A stretch of 64,000 nucleotides of DNA from an uncultured Pelagibacteraceae bacterium (GTDB lineage Bacteria > Pseudomonadota > Alphaproteobacteria > Pelagibacterales > Pelagibacteraceae), in NCBI GenBank assembly GCA_902610115.1, contig CACLUK010000001.1, forward strand, positions 84,876-148,875, in the 5' to 3' direction. Below the pieces are notes generated by a model. It was not told where the DNA came from and did not search any database. It saw nothing but the letters and a program-made list of their open reading frames with translations. This document shows positions 57,062-64,000 of the stretch, piece by piece. The translations under genes were made by a program, and so were the position numbers. How positions within the stretch are numbered: the stretch's first letter is position 1; every line of letters begins with the position of its first letter.

Positions 57062-59824
57062 ATGAGTTCAATAAAAAAAACAGATCATTTTTATTTAGTA
57101 GATGGATCTGGATATATTTTTCGGGCTTATTATGCTCTTCCCCCTCTTTCAAGAAAAAGTGATGGTCTTCCAACTGGAGCGGTTAGTGGTTTCTGTTCTA
57201 TGCTTTTTAAATTGTTAGAGGATGCTAGATCAGACGACTCTAAAAATAAACCAACACATTTTGCAGTAATATTCGACTCGGCAAGAAAAAATTTTAGAAA
57301 TGAAATTTATAGTGAATATAAAGCTAATCGTGCTGAAGCACCAGAAGACTTAGTTCCTCAATTTGAATATATAAGAAAATCAGTTGAAGCTTTTAATCTA
57401 CCATCTATAGAACTTCTTAATTACGAGGCTGACGATTTAATAGCCACCTACGCAAAAAAAATTATTGATTCTGGAGCAAAAGTTACAGTAATTTCTTCTG
57501 ATAAAGACCTAATGCAACTAGTCTCCACTAAGATAAGATTATTCGATCCAATGAAAAGTAAAGTTATTGGAGAAAAAGAAGTTTTTGAAAAATTTGGAGT
57601 TAAACCTAATCAAGTGATAGATGTTCAATCTTTGGCCGGAGACTCTTCTGACAATATTCCAGGTGTGCCTGGAATAGGAGTCAAAACTGCTGCAGAGCTA
57701 ATTAATAAATACAAAAACTTAGATATTCTTCTTAAAAAAGCTTCTGAAATTAAACAAAACAAAAGAAGAGAAACACTTATTGCTAATAAAGACAAAGCAT
57801 TATTGAGTAAACAACTAGTAACTCTAAAAGATGATGTCCCAATCAAAAATGAACCAAATGAGTTTTTAATTAAAAAAATCAATAAGGATAAACTTTACAA
57901 CTTTTTAAGAGAGATGGAATTTAATAGATTATTAAGTCAAGCTATTAGTTTTTATGGTGAACCTGGAGAAAAAAATTTTAGTCAGGACAAAAAATCAAAA
58001 CCATCAAAAATAAATACAAAACAATATCAAAAAATTACAAAAGAAAATGATTTAAATAAATTAATAATCGATTTAAATAAAAAAAGTATTATTTCAGTTG
58101 ATACTGAAACTTCTTCTCTAGATCCCCAGGTGGCAGAGTTAATTGGTATTTCTTTAAGTTATGCCGAAAATATTTCTTTTTATATTCCGGTTGGCCATAA
58201 AAATATTAAAGGTTTAAATAAAGATTTTGTTGTAAAAAAACTTAAGCCAATTTTGGAAGATCCAAGTATAAAAAAAGTTGGTCAAAATATTAAATATGAT
58301 TTCATTATATTAAAAAAATATGGAGTAGAATTAAACTCTGTCGAAGATACAATGTTACTCTCTTACACTTTGGATGCAGGAAATAATCGTCATAATATGG
58401 ATACTTTGTCGGAATTACATCTAAACCATAAAACAATTTCTTACAAAGATTTGGTTGGCTCTGGAAAAAAACAATTAAAATTTTCAGAAGTAGATATAGA
58501 TAAAGCAACAGAGTATGCAGCAGAGGATGCTGATGTGACTTTAAGATTATATGAAATTTTGTCAGAAAGAGTTTCAGACGAAAAGCTTAGTCAAATTTAT
58601 GAAGCTTTTGAAAAACCAATGATTAAGATATTATCTAAACTAGAGACTTATGGGATAAAAGTAGATGATAACTACCTAAAAGAACTATCAAAAAAATTTG
58701 AAAAAAGACTAGAAAAAATAGAAAAAGAAATTTTTAAAATTTCAGGAAAAGAATTTAATATTGGCTCGCCCAAACAACTTGGTGAAATAATTTACAACGA
58801 ATTAAAAATAGCAAAATTAAAAAAAACTAAAAAAGGTAGTTTGGCCACTAGTGCTAAAATATTAGAGGATCTTGCTTTAACCGGTCAAAAATTTCCTAAT
58901 TTAATATTAGAGTGGAGACAAGTATCTAAACTTAAAAGTACCTATACTGATGCACTTCAAGACCATATTAATAAAGACACCAAAAGAGTTCATACATCAT
59001 TTCTTTTAGCAGCGACTAACACTGGTAGATTAGCCTCAAGCGATCCAAACTTACAAAATATACCAATTAAAACTTTAGACGGAAAAGAAATTAGAAAAGC
59101 TTTTATAGCTGAAAAAAATAATGTTCTTATTTCTGCTGATTACAATCAAATAGAGATGAGAATCCTTGCTGATATGGCTGATGTTAAAGAGCTTAAAAAA
59201 GCATTTAAACAAAATCAGGACATTCACAAACTTACTGCTAGCCAGGTTTTTGGTGTGCCGATTAATAAAATTTCTGAGGATCAAAGAAGGAAAGCGAAAG
59301 CAATAAATTTTGGTATCATATACGGTATAACCCAATATGGTTTAGCAAAACAAATATCAGTTTCAAATGAAGAGGCTCAAGAATTTATAAATTCTTATTT
59401 TAAAAAATTTCCTGAGATAAAAGATTATATGCAATCTACAATTAAAAGCTGCAGAAAATTCGGATATGTATCAAATATTTTCGGAAGAAGAATTCATTTA
59501 AGAGGTATTAATGATAAAAACTTTAGTGTGCGAAGTTTTCAAGAAAGAGCAGCAATTAATGCTCCTATCCAAGGATCTGCTGCTGATATAATTAGATTAG
59601 CAATGATTAAAATTGATAATATTTTAGAAGAAAAAAAGTTAGCAAAAATGTTACTTCAAATTCATGATGAATTAATATTTGAATGTTCAAAGAAAGATGA
59701 AAATAATGTAAAGAAATTAATTAAAAATGCTATGGTGTCAGTTTCAAGTTCTGAATACCATAAGTTCTCAATTCCTCTAGAGGTAGGAGTAAACTCGGGA
59801 AATAATTGGGGAGAGGCTCATTAA
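57062..59824 (+). CDS. polA: DNA polymerase I
   Basis: 920 residues. The 5'-3' exonuclease domain (1-290) has LVDGSGYIFRAYYALPPL, YEADDLIATYAK and SLAGDSSDNIPGVPGIGVKTA. The 3'-5' exonuclease keeps its acidic residues in SVDTETSSLDP, VGQNIKYDF and EYAAEDADVTLRL, so proofreading appears intact. The polymerase has NTGRLASSDPNLQNIPI, SADYNQIEMRILA, KAINFGIIYGITQYGLA and QIHDELIFEC. It fills gaps in repair and removes Okazaki primers. It is divergent from the ABC gene. Confidence 0.98.
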   Translation: MSSIKKTDHFYLVDGSGYIFRAYYALPPLSRKSDGLPTGAVSGFCSMLFKLLEDARSDDSKNKPTHFAVIFDSARKNFRNEIYSEYKANRAEAPEDLVPQFEYIRKSVEAFNLPSIELLNYEADDLIATYAKKIIDSGAKVTVISSDKDLMQLVSTKIRLFDPMKSKVIGEKEVFEKFGVKPNQVIDVQSLAGDSSDNIPGVPGIGVKTAAELINKYKNLDILLKKASEIKQNKRRETLIANKDKALLSKQLVTLKDDVPIKNEPNEFLIKKINKDKLYNFLREMEFNRLLSQAISFYGEPGEKNFSQDKKSKPSKINTKQYQKITKENDLNKLIIDLNKKSIISVDTETSSLDPQVAELIGISLSYAENISFYIPVGHKNIKGLNKDFVVKKLKPILEDPSIKKVGQNIKYDFIILKKYGVELNSVEDTMLLSYTLDAGNNRHNMDTLSELHLNHKTISYKDLVGSGKKQLKFSEVDIDKATEYAAEDADVTLRLYEILSERVSDEKLSQIYEAFEKPMIKILSKLETYGIKVDDNYLKELSKKFEKRLEKIEKEIFKISGKEFNIGSPKQLGEIIYNELKIAKLKKTKKGSLATSAKILEDLALTGQKFPNLILEWRQVSKLKSTYTDALQDHINKDTKRVHTSFLLAATNTGRLASSDPNLQNIPIKTLDGKEIRKAFIAEKNNVLISADYNQIEMRILADMADVKELKKAFKQNQDIHKLTASQVFGVPINKISEDQRRKAKAINFGIIYGITQYGLAKQISVSNEEAQEFINSYFKKFPEIKDYMQSTIKSCRKFGYVSNIFGRRIHLRGINDKNFSVRSFQERAAINAPIQGSAADIIRLAMIKIDNILEEKKLAKMLLQIHDELIFECSKKDENNVKKLIKNAMVSVSSSEYHKFSIPLEVGVNSGNNWGEAH

Positions 59825-59862
59825 CGCCTAAATTTTGACATTAAGATTATGAAAATAAAATT

Positions 59863-60561
59863 ATGGCACATACAATTGCATTAGTAGACGACGATAGAAA
59901 TATTCTGACTGGAATAAGTATGGCACTTGAGCGAGAAGGCTTTAAAGTACAAACTTATATAGATGGAGAATCTGCTTTAATTGGCCTGACAAGAAATCCT
60001 CCAGACTTAGCTGTTTTAGATATAAAAATGCCAAGAATGGACGGAGAAGAACTTTTAAAAAAATTAAAAAAGAAAATGTCTATTCCAATAATATTTTTAA
60101 CATCGAAAGATGAAGAGGTAGACGAATTACTCGGATTAAAACTTGGAGCAGATGATTTTGTGAAAAAGTCAGGTGGATTTTCGACTAAAGTACTTATTGA
60201 GAGAATCAGAGTGCAACTTAGAAAAAAATCTAATGTTATTGATGATACAAAAAATATTATTAGCCACGGAAAGCTCAAGCTAGATCCAGCTCAATTAGAA
60301 TGTGAGTGGAATGGAAAGCCCTTACCAGATAAGTTAACAACAACAGAATTTTTAATTGTTAAGGAACTTGCAAAAAGACCAGGTGTTATTAAAGAAAGAG
60401 CTCATCTAATGGATATCGCGTATAAAGAAAATACTGAAATTGAGGATAGAACTATAGACAGTCATGTAAAAAGAATAAGAAAAAAGTTCAAAAAAGTTGA
60501 CGAAAAATTTTCAGCAATTGAAACTAGATATGGAAGCGGATATAGATGGAATGTTAGTTAA
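59863..60561 (+). CDS. chvI: ChvI-type response regulator
   Basis: 232 residues. The receiver has IALVDDDRNILTGISMALE, phospho-acceptor in LAVLDIKMPRMDGEELL, and IIFLTSKDEEVDELLGLKLGADDFVKK. The C-terminal OmpR winged helix has LTTTEFLIVKELAKRPGVIKERAHLMD and DRTIDSHVKRIRKKFK. ChvI controls envelope and acid responses in rhizobia. Its stop shares a base with the chvG start (TAATG at 60559-60563). Confidence 0.93.
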   Translation: MAHTIALVDDDRNILTGISMALEREGFKVQTYIDGESALIGLTRNPPDLAVLDIKMPRMDGEELLKKLKKKMSIPIIFLTSKDEEVDELLGLKLGADDFVKKSGGFSTKVLIERIRVQLRKKSNVIDDTKNIISHGKLKLDPAQLECEWNGKPLPDKLTTTEFLIVKELAKRPGVIKERAHLMDIAYKENTEIEDRTIDSHVKRIRKKFKKVDEKFSAIETRYGSGYRWNVS

Positions 60562-62081
60562 TGAAATCAAAAAAAACAGCTTCTATTCTAAAAAAATTTT
60601 TATTATTTAACTTAACCACATTTTCTATACTAGGTTTATTTACGATATTTTATCTAAAAGCAATTCAACCAAATCTTGTTAAAAAAAGAGCGATAAACCA
60701 CAAAATTATTATAAGTAATACAGTTGATCACCTCGAAAGGTTAAACGTAGATTACAGCTCAAATGGTATAAGAACTTTTTTACTTTCCACAAGATTTTTA
60801 TTCCAGAGCTTGGATCGTGTTCAGTTTTATGACTCCGATGGAAAATTAATTGGTGATACTAATATTTTAGATTTAGATCAAAATGTTTTTTCTAGATCAG
60901 ATGTGATAATAGAAGAGGCTATTGATGAAAAAAATTCAGCAAATAAATATTCTTCTGCCCCTTTAAATAAAAAAAATGAAAATAGTTTAAACACAATATT
61001 AGAAAAATATGATGGTAATCCTCTAACAATATCTGAAATTAATAAAAATGATTTTTTTGTTAAAACATTGAGTGAAGTAAAACTTCAAGAAGAGGGCATC
61101 GGATATATTTTAGTTTCCGAGCAAGCTAATGATATTATTAATGCAGTTAAAGAGAGAAAAGATTTTATTATTAGAACTGTTTTTGCTGTAGCTCTTGTAA
61201 TTTTAATTTTTTCAATGTTTCTTAACAAATATGTTTTAAAACCAATTGGTTTATTAGTAAGATATAGTGACTCGATAAAGAAGAAATCTTCAGAAAGCAT
61301 TAATATAAAAAAAGTTTTCGCAAGAGATGATGAAATTGGAAAACTTACTATATCAATTGACGAAATGACAAAAGAACTTCAATATAGAACTAAAAGGGCA
61401 GAAACATTTTCTAATGATTTAGCTCACGAAATTAGAAACCCACTAGCATCTTTAAAGAGCGCATCAGAATTGCTAGATAAAACAACTGGTAAAGATGAAA
61501 GTGAAAAACTTTTAAAAATAATTAATCACGATGTTGAAAGAATAGAAAGATTAATAACGGATTATTCACAAATGCTCAAAGATGAGGCTTCTTTATCTAG
61601 GGAGAAAATGAGTAAAATAAATTTAATTGAAATAATCAATAATGTAGTAGAAGATTTTAAACAAGATCTGAGTAATCAAAATAAAAATATTCAAATAAAA
61701 ATAAAAGAAAAAATAAGCTCAAAAAACGGGAAATTTATATTAGGAATTGAAAATAGATTAGAGCAGGTGATAGCAAACTTGTTAGACAATTCTATTTCAT
61801 TTAGTCAGGATAATCAAAAAATTGAAATAAGCGTAGAGGAAACAACAAAAAACCTAGTAATGAAAATTAAAGATGAAGGCCCAGGTTTTTCTGAGACCTC
61901 TCCTCAAAAAATCTTCAAACGTTTCTATAGTAATAGGCCTAAAAGCTTTGGAAAGCATTCTGGTTTAGGTCTCAATATTGTTAAAAATATTGTTGAGCTA
62001 CATAAAGGCACTGTAGCAGCGTCAAATAGACTGAATACTAAAGGTGCGCAAGTAGAAGTATTATTACCTAAATTTTCCTAG
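60561..62081 (+). CDS. chvG: ChvG-type sensor histidine kinase
   Basis: 506 residues. Two transmembrane helices (about 14-33 and 195-222) flank a periplasmic sensor loop containing VQFYDSDGKLIGDTN. HAMP region, then H-box NDLAHEIRNPLASLKSASELL with the phospho-accepting His, the N-box VIANLLDNSISFSQD, and IKDEGPGFSET and HSGLGLNIVKNIVELHKG in the ATPase domain. It pairs with ChvI. hprK and PTS genes, which follow chvG in many alphaproteobacteria, are missing; ahcY is next. Confidence 0.93.
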   Translation: MKSKKTASILKKFLLFNLTTFSILGLFTIFYLKAIQPNLVKKRAINHKIIISNTVDHLERLNVDYSSNGIRTFLLSTRFLFQSLDRVQFYDSDGKLIGDTNILDLDQNVFSRSDVIIEEAIDEKNSANKYSSAPLNKKNENSLNTILEKYDGNPLTISEINKNDFFVKTLSEVKLQEEGIGYILVSEQANDIINAVKERKDFIIRTVFAVALVILIFSMFLNKYVLKPIGLLVRYSDSIKKKSSESINIKKVFARDDEIGKLTISIDEMTKELQYRTKRAETFSNDLAHEIRNPLASLKSASELLDKTTGKDESEKLLKIINHDVERIERLITDYSQMLKDEASLSREKMSKINLIEIINNVVEDFKQDLSNQNKNIQIKIKEKISSKNGKFILGIENRLEQVIANLLDNSISFSQDNQKIEISVEETTKNLVMKIKDEGPGFSETSPQKIFKRFYSNRPKSFGKHSGLGLNIVKNIVELHKGTVAASNRLNTKGAQVEVLLPKFS

Positions 62082-62129
62082 TGTTCTTTCTTGATTAGAT
62101 ATGCTTATGTTGATATTAACAAATTCAAA

Positions 62130-63419
62130 ATGGGACAAGATTACAAAGTAAAAGATATAAGTCTAGCTGATTATGGAAGGAAAGAAATTTCCATAGCCGA
62201 GTCAGAAATGCCAGGTTTGATGGCGCTTAGAAAAGAGTATAAAGGGAAAAAACCTCTAAATGGTGCAAAAATTTTAGGCTGTCTGCATATGACAATTCAA
62301 ACTGCAGTTCTTATTGAGACCCTGGTTGATCTAGGTGCAGAAGTGAGATGGTCTTCTTGTAACATTTTTTCCACTCAAGATCATGCAGCAGCAGCAATAG
62401 CTAAAGCAGGTATACCAGTTTTTGCTTGGAAAGGTGAAACCGAGGAGGAATATTGGTGGTGTGTAAAACAGACGATAGATGGAAAAAAAGATTGGAAACC
62501 CAATATGATTTTGGATGATGGAGGAGATTTAACAGGTTTAATGCATAAAGATTATAAAAATATTTTAAAGGGTGTAAAAGGAATTTCAGAAGAAACAACT
62601 ACTGGAGTGTTAGCTTTAAAAAAAATGGAAACGAATAAACAATTAATGGTTCCTGCATTCAATGTTAACGACTCAGTGACAAAATCAAAATTTGATAACT
62701 TATATGGATGTAGAGAAAGTTTAGTTGATGGTATCAAAAGAGCTACAGACGTAATGATGTCTGGTAAAGTAGCAGTTGTTGCAGGTTTCGGAGATGTTGG
62801 AAAAGGCAGTGCAGCCTCTTTGCGTCAAGCAGGTGCAAGAGTAATGGTAACAGAAACAGATCCAATTTGTGCTTTACAAGCAGCGATGGAAGGCTACGAA
62901 GTAGTTTTAATGGATGATGCAATTAAAGACGCTGATATTGTTGTAACTGCTACCGGAAACAAAGATATAGTAACTGCAGATCATATGAGAAACATGAAAG
63001 ATAGAGCTATCTTATGTAACATTGGACATTTTGATAACGAAATTCAGGTTGAAGCTTTGAAAAACTATAAATGGGATGAAATAAAACCTCAGGTCCATGA
63101 AATAGAGTTACCAAGTAAAAAAAGAATTATTTTATTAGCGGAGGGAAGACTCGTAAATCTTGGATGCGCAACAGGTCACCCAAGTTTTGTTATGAGCGCA
63201 TCATTTACAAATCAAGTCATAGCACAAATAGAACTCTGGAATAATTCAGATAAATATGAAAATAAAGTTTATGTATTACCAAAACACTTAGATGAAAAAG
63301 TTGCAATGTTGCATTTAGAAAAAGTTGGTGCAAAATTAACTAAAATGTCTAAAGATCAAGCAGATTATATTAGCGTTAAACCATCAGGACCATTTAAACC
63401 AGATACTTACCGCTACTAA
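62130..63419 (+). CDS. ahcY: Adenosylhomocysteinase
   Basis: 429 residues from ATG 62130, whose product [20 protein letters not shown] aligns with the usual family N-terminus; a TTG-started extension from 62091 adds 13 unrelated residues. Conserved blocks: [54 protein letters not shown] and the NAD motif [20 protein letters not shown], ending KPDTYRY. It splits SAH into homocysteine and adenosine and so relieves inhibition of SAM-dependent enzymes. The 48-bp spacer before it is too short for a SAH riboswitch. Confidence 0.97.
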   Translation: MGQDYKVKDISLADYGRKEISIAESEMPGLMALRKEYKGKKPLNGAKILGCLHMTIQTAVLIETLVDLGAEVRWSSCNIFSTQDHAAAAIAKAGIPVFAWKGETEEEYWWCVKQTIDGKKDWKPNMILDDGGDLTGLMHKDYKNILKGVKGISEETTTGVLALKKMETNKQLMVPAFNVNDSVTKSKFDNLYGCRESLVDGIKRATDVMMSGKVAVVAGFGDVGKGSAASLRQAGARVMVTETDPICALQAAMEGYEVVLMDDAIKDADIVVTATGNKDIVTADHMRNMKDRAILCNIGHFDNEIQVEALKNYKWDEIKPQVHEIELPSKKRIILLAEGRLVNLGCATGHPSFVMSASFTNQVIAQIELWNNSDKYENKVYVLPKHLDEKVAMLHLEKVGAKLTKMSKDQADYISVKPSGPFKPDTYRY

Positions 63420-63429
63420 ACAGTAGCAG

Positions 63430-63879
63430 ATGATTGTTAAATCCTTAGAACATTTAAATTCTTTATCAAAAAAAGTTGCAGACCAACTAACTAAAAATGA
63501 TTGTATATTTTTAATCGGTGATATTGGTGTAGGAAAAACTACTTTTTCAAGATATTTGATAAATTACTTACAAGAAAAAAATGGAGAAAAGATTACAGAA
63601 GTACTAAGTCCTACTTTTAATCTACTTTATGAGTATGATTTAAAAAATATTAAAATTATGCATTATGATCTTTATAGAATAAAAGATGAAAGCGAATTAA
63701 AACATTTAGGTATTTTTACAGATCAACAAGAGACAGTTAAAATTGTAGAGTGGCCACAACTTATTAATATTCCGTTATCTAATAAGTTAGAAATACATCT
63801 AGATTACGTTCACAATGAAAATCAGAGAAAGATAAAATTTATAGGTTCAGGTAAGTGGGAAATTTTAAATGAATTATAA
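63430..63879 (+). CDS. tsaE: tRNA t6A biosynthesis ATPase TsaE
   Basis: 149 residues. Walker A lies in IFLIGDIGVGKTTFSRYL; also SPTFNLLYEYD, IMHYDLYRIKDESELKHLGI and VKIVEWPQL, all TsaE hallmarks. TsaE hydrolyses ATP to reset the TsaB-TsaD complex making t6A37. The partner TsaB (19152) is unusually short. The 3' end overlaps the next gene by 11 bp. Confidence 0.95.
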   Translation: MIVKSLEHLNSLSKKVADQLTKNDCIFLIGDIGVGKTTFSRYLINYLQEKNGEKITEVLSPTFNLLYEYDLKNIKIMHYDLYRIKDESELKHLGIFTDQQETVKIVEWPQLINIPLSNKLEIHLDYVHNENQRKIKFIGSGKWEILNEL

Positions 63880-64000
63880 ACTAAAAAAAATTTCAGGCGA
63901 TGCATCATTCAGGGAATTTTATAGATTACAAAAAGGACGGCATACATCAATTATAGTTCAAGCAAAAAAAGAAAAATTCAAAAATTTAATCACTTACATC
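63869..64000 (+). CDS. AmgK-like sugar kinase / aminoglycoside-phosphotransferase family, 3' truncated by window edge
   Basis: 44 residues from ATG 63869, overlapping tsaE by 11 bp. KKISGDASFREFYRLQKG matches the N-terminal GDAS-x-R-x-Y/F-R motif of the AmgK family, cell-wall sugar (MurNAc/GlcNAc anomeric) kinases, which commonly follow tsaE and precede a nucleotidyltransferase. The catalytic half is outside the window, so the call rests on the motif and gene order. Confidence 0.75.
   Translation, partial: MNYKLKKISGDASFREFYRLQKGRHTSIIVQAKKEKFKNLITYI

Noticed and set aside
62091..62129. TTG-started extension of ahcY
   Set aside because: The 13 extra residues do not match the family, and ATG 62130 gives the expected N-terminus.

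Overview
This 64 kb window is a gene-dense, very AT-rich bacterial chromosome segment. It holds about 60 protein genes, no rRNA or tRNA that I can see, no insertion sequences, no prophage and no CRISPR array. Gene content and order are alphaproteobacterial: mutM/ubiE-ubiB-coaBC-dut, fabA-fabB-fabI divergent from an Irr-like regulator, RegB/RegA, ChvI/ChvG-ahcY-tsaE, and fur-miaB-phoH-ybeY-lnt-metK-nusA. Small proteins, abundant Lys/Asn/Ile, tiny or negative intergenic distances and the loss of genes normally found in these clusters point to a streamlined marine lineage of the SAR11/Pelagibacterales type. That assignment is an inference from style and synteny. No stretch over 300 bases lacks a gene; the longest gap (44395-44621, 227 bp) lies upstream of dnaA.

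Layout. 1-2 kb: the 3' end of a YggS-type PLP protein, an L,D-transpeptidase-like protein, an OmpR-like regulator with a degenerate receiver, and a 40-residue ArfA-like ribosome-rescue factor started by TTG. 1.7-8 kb (minus): grpE, dnaK, dnaJ, a 55-residue two-helix membrane protein, dapB, nth and a PfkB kinase. 8-13.4 kb: rdgB, an LpoA-like periplasmic protein, rsmI, a two-BON lipoprotein and maeB. 13.5-19.2 kb: murJ, trpS, an Nfu scaffold, a Bax-like glucosaminidase with a Lys-rich repeat, and a polysaccharide deacetylase. 19.2-32 kb (plus): a short tsaB, fur, miaB, phoH, ybeY, lnt, metK, then nusA, infB, rbfA, rpsO, pnp. 32-38 kb: fabA-fabB-fabI (minus), irr, katG, a 2-oxoglutarate-dioxygenase-like protein and a DUF2061 membrane protein. 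38-43 kb (minus): ubiE, a frameshifted ubiB, coaBC, dut, a ThiF/MoeB-type enzyme and an SH3 protein. 43-50.6 kb (plus): mutM, rpsT, dnaA, dnaN, gyrB, regB. 50.6-54.8 kb (minus): a four-gene polyamine operon. 54.9-64 kb: regA, bioY, an ABC ATPase, polA, chvI-chvG, ahcY, tsaE and the start of an AmgK-like kinase.

How it works together. Most of the window is core information processing (replication start, translation initiation and ribosome maturation), protein folding, envelope and lipid biosynthesis, and redox or envelope two-component control. The less ordinary parts are: the small ArfA-like gene; ubiB interrupted in a nine-A run that may be a slippage site; two near-identical 17-bp Fur-family boxes before irr and katG; a decarboxylase/DHS-like/AguB/AguA polyamine operon whose leader contains a terminator-like hairpin; and extreme gene packing, in which convergent genes share TTAA or CTAG stops and one divergent pair shares an ATGCAT start palindrome.
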